This document shows positions 62,069-64,000 of a stretch of DNA of 64,000 bases, piece after piece. This DNA comes from Cellvibrionaceae bacterium (GTDB taxonomy: Bacteria; Pseudomonadota; Gammaproteobacteria; Pseudomonadales; Cellvibrionaceae): positions 1-64,000 of the forward strand of contig JAGKWQ010000017.1 in the NCBI GenBank assembly GCA_021151825.1. Direction: 5' to 3'. The notes under the pieces are model-generated. The model was not told the origin of the DNA and made no database searches. It saw only the letters and a list, made by a program, of their open reading frames with translations. The position numbers and the translations under genes were made by a program. The stretch's first letter is position 1. Every line of letters begins with the position of its first letter.

Positions 62069-63850
62069 GTGAAATCGATTAAGTCCACAGTTCTTCAGTC
62101 TATTGTTCTCCTGGGTTTAAGTATTGCCATCGGCCTTGCTGCGGGGCACGCCAATGCGCAAAGTTTTTTGCGTACAGAAGGTCATTACATCGTGAATGAG
62201 CAGGGCGAAAAAGTTCTGTTGCGCGGTATGGGCCTGGGCGGTTGGATGTTGCAAGAAGGTTACATGCTCAAACTGGGTAACCTTGGGCAGCAACATGTAA
62301 TACGCGCAAAATTTGAAGAGCTTGCTGGCAAAGAAGCGACGGACGAATTCTATAAAACCTGGCTGGCTAATCACACGACCAAAGCCGATATCGATGCAAT
62401 GGCGCAGTGGGGATTTAATTCGGTGCGTTTGCCGATGCACTTTAATCTTTATACTTTGCCCATTGAACAGGAACCGGTCACTGGCCAAAACACCTGGCTT
62501 GAACAAGGCTTTGCCATGACCGATCAATTAATCGCCTGGGCCAAAGCCAATAATATGTATGTGATCCTGGATCTGCATGCTGCACCTGGCGGGCAGGGGA
62601 ATGATTTCGCAATTTCTGATCGCAACCCGAACACTCCATCCCTCTGGCAAAGCGAGGCCAACCAGCAAAAAATGATCGCGCTTTGGCGCAAACTGGCGCA
62701 GCGTTACGTGAATGAACCTACCGTGGGTGCTTACGACATTATCAATGAACCCAACTGGGGCTTTGAAAATGCGGCGGATAAAAACGGTTGTAAAGAAACC
62801 AAAAATGTACCGCTGAAAAAATTACTGCAGGATGTGACCAAAGCCATTCGTGAAGTGGATAACAAACACATTGTGATTATTGAAGGCAATTGCTGGGGCA
62901 ATAATTATGCGGGCGTTTTGCCCTTGTGGGATAAACCGGAAGAGAACAAAAATCTGGTATTGAGTTTCCACAAATACTGGAACAACAACACTGTAGCGGA
63001 TATCAGCGGCCATTTGGCGCTGCGTGAAAAATACAATATGCCTATTTGGTTAGGCGAATCGGGCGAAAATTCCAATCTCTGGTTTACTGACGCGATTGAA
63101 TTAGTGGAATCACAAGGCATTGGTTGGGCTTGGTGGCCATTGAAAAAACTTGGCTTTAATAATCCGTTGGAAGTAAAGCCTAATGCCGATTATGTAAAAG
63201 TTGTCGACTATCTAAATGGAAAAGGTGAGAAACCATCTCCCGCTTTTGCAAAAAAAGCATTGTTACAATTAGCGGAAGATATTCGGTTTGAAAATAATTA
63301 CTTCCACCCGGAAGTGATTGATGCGATGTTTCGTCAACCTTATTCACACGCCAGTGTGCCTTATAAAATTCACCGCATTAAAAAATCCGGCGGCACTGTA
63401 TTGGCGGTAGATTTTGATATGGGGCGTAGTGGTGTCGCGTATTGGGACAAAGACTCTGCGAATTATCACGTCGCGACAGGTAAAGAGCGTACGCCGTGGA
63501 ATCGCGGCACTACTTATCGCAATGAAGGCGTTGATATTGAATTTGATGTGACAAAAAAATCTTATGTGGTTAATCATTTTGAAACAGATGAATGGTTGGA
63601 ATATACATTACACGTTGATAAAGAAGGCACTTATGAATTAGCTGTAGTTGCTAAAGCGTCAGCAGACGGCGGCAAAATTAATGTGAGCGTGAATAATCAA
63701 AATTTAAATACCGACGCAAATGTACCTGCATCACAAAATTATCAATCAGTAACAATTTCAGGTGTCAAATTGTTACAAGGTGCCAACAAGTTACGGATTT
63801 ACTCAAAGGCAGGTGCGTATAATCTCCATTCGTTAGTGTTACACCCTTGA
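62069..63850 (+). CDS. Secreted GH5-family glycoside hydrolase with C-terminal CBM6-like module
   Basis: 593 residues, GTG start with AAGAGG 7 bases upstream. Signal peptide (about 1-30). GH5 TIM barrel (about 33-395) with G-L-G-G-W-M-L, catalytic acid/base in I-I-N-E-P-N-W (E227) and nucleophile in W-L-G-E-S-G-E (E330). The start L-R-G-M-G-L-G-G-W-M resembles exo-beta-1,3-glucanase/beta-1,6-glucanase-like GH5 members, so a beta-1,3/1,6-glucan substrate is inferred. Residues ~440-593 look like a CBM6-type beta sandwich (E-T-D-E-W-L-E-Y-T start). Confidence 0.9.
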   Translation: MKSIKSTVLQSIVLLGLSIAIGLAAGHANAQSFLRTEGHYIVNEQGEKVLLRGMGLGGWMLQEGYMLKLGNLGQQHVIRAKFEELAGKEATDEFYKTWLANHTTKADIDAMAQWGFNSVRLPMHFNLYTLPIEQEPVTGQNTWLEQGFAMTDQLIAWAKANNMYVILDLHAAPGGQGNDFAISDRNPNTPSLWQSEANQQKMIALWRKLAQRYVNEPTVGAYDIINEPNWGFENAADKNGCKETKNVPLKKLLQDVTKAIREVDNKHIVIIEGNCWGNNYAGVLPLWDKPEENKNLVLSFHKYWNNNTVADISGHLALREKYNMPIWLGESGENSNLWFTDAIELVESQGIGWAWWPLKKLGFNNPLEVKPNADYVKVVDYLNGKGEKPSPAFAKKALLQLAEDIRFENNYFHPEVIDAMFRQPYSHASVPYKIHRIKKSGGTVLAVDFDMGRSGVAYWDKDSANYHVATGKERTPWNRGTTYRNEGVDIEFDVTKKSYVVNHFETDEWLEYTLHVDKEGTYELAVVAKASADGGKINVSVNNQNLNTDANVPASQNYQSVTISGVKLLQGANKLRIYSKAGAYNLHSLVLHP

Positions 63851-63902
63851 TGCTTTTTCTCGTGCTGTTTAGCAAATCGTTTATCGATTGAGCTATCCCC
63901 TC

Positions 63903-63926
63903 GGGAGCCTTCGGGCTCCCTTTTTT
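63903..63926 (+). terminator. Intrinsic terminator after the GH5 gene
   Basis: GGGAGCC, TTCG tetraloop, GGCTCCC, then six Ts. Confidence 0.93.
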
Positions 63927-64000
63927 ATTTCCTGATTCTCTTCGGTTGAATGTTATTTTTCCTGCCGCTCTTTGGGCTTTTGAATTGCTGCCCAATAATT

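Noticed and set aside
1..64000. tRNA, rRNA, insertion sequences, prophage, CRISPR or restriction-modification genes
   Set aside because: None recognised on either strand by eye; short or diverged examples cannot be excluded without tRNAscan or HMM searches.

Overview
The window looks like a chromosomal segment of a Cellvibrio-type polysaccharide-degrading gammaproteobacterium (Cellvibrionaceae). This is an inference from three things: serine-rich linkers joining carbohydrate-active domains, several beta-glucan-directed glycoside hydrolases, and the Pseudomonas-like housekeeping order ftsK-lolA-rarA-crcB-serS-cysG. I see no rRNA, tRNA, insertion sequence, prophage or CRISPR array.

Layout. 1-4.3 kb: 3' part of a large Ig/cadherin-repeat protein, followed closely by a membrane diguanylate cyclase. 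4.5-12.2 kb: ftsK, lolA, rarA, crcB, serS, cysG. 12.2-16.1 kb: a TerC-family protein preceded by a yybP-ykoY-type (manganese) riboswitch with its own promoter, a small basic protein, and a YdeP-like molybdopterin oxidoreductase. 16.4-20.8 kb: a lipoprotein, a candidate small RNA, serC and serA, a Nif3/YqfO-like protein and a Nudix hydrolase. 20.9-25.6 kb: acyl-CoA dehydrogenase, acyl-CoA ligase and patatin lipase, a lipid-use group. 25.6-27.8 kb: sulfite reductase hemoprotein with DUF934, which would use the siroheme made by CysG. 28-30.8 kb: RluA-type pseudouridine synthase, a GH16 lipoprotein under a LacI-type operator, and an unknown membrane-anchored protein. 30.8-34.7 kb: ActP/DUF485 symporter and a LuxR-type two-component pair. 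34.9-36.9 kb: SPFH protein with an Arc-like repressor, and a GntR/FadR-type regulator. 37-43.2 kb: a second candidate small RNA, a DUF349 coiled-coil protein, and a YdiJ-type FAD/FeS dehydrogenase.

43.9-51.7 kb is the most unusual part. It holds an effector-less AraC-type regulator and an apparent signalling cassette: a LuxI/FeeM-like acyltransferase, a 7TM histidine kinase two bases downstream, a response regulator with a large insertion in its receiver and no DNA-binding domain, and, divergently, a protein joining a histidine-containing H-box helix domain to a receiver. A TonB-dependent receptor follows. I propose this as a possible acyl-signal production and perception system.

51.8-63.9 kb is accessory and glucan-related: a PadR/HAAS pair with tandem operators; a 1450-residue enzyme with both GH16 and GH128-like catalytic domains plus PKD, CBM6-like and F5/8 modules; a PchB-like chorismate mutase-fold protein with an active-site Gln-to-Glu change; two exported unknowns; a Fic protein; a 7TM AraC regulator; and a GH5 enzyme divergent from it. 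Together with the GH16 lipoprotein at 28.9 kb these suggest use of beta-1,3-glucans (laminarin-like).

Gene calls rest on reading motifs and start sites by eye. No database search was run.
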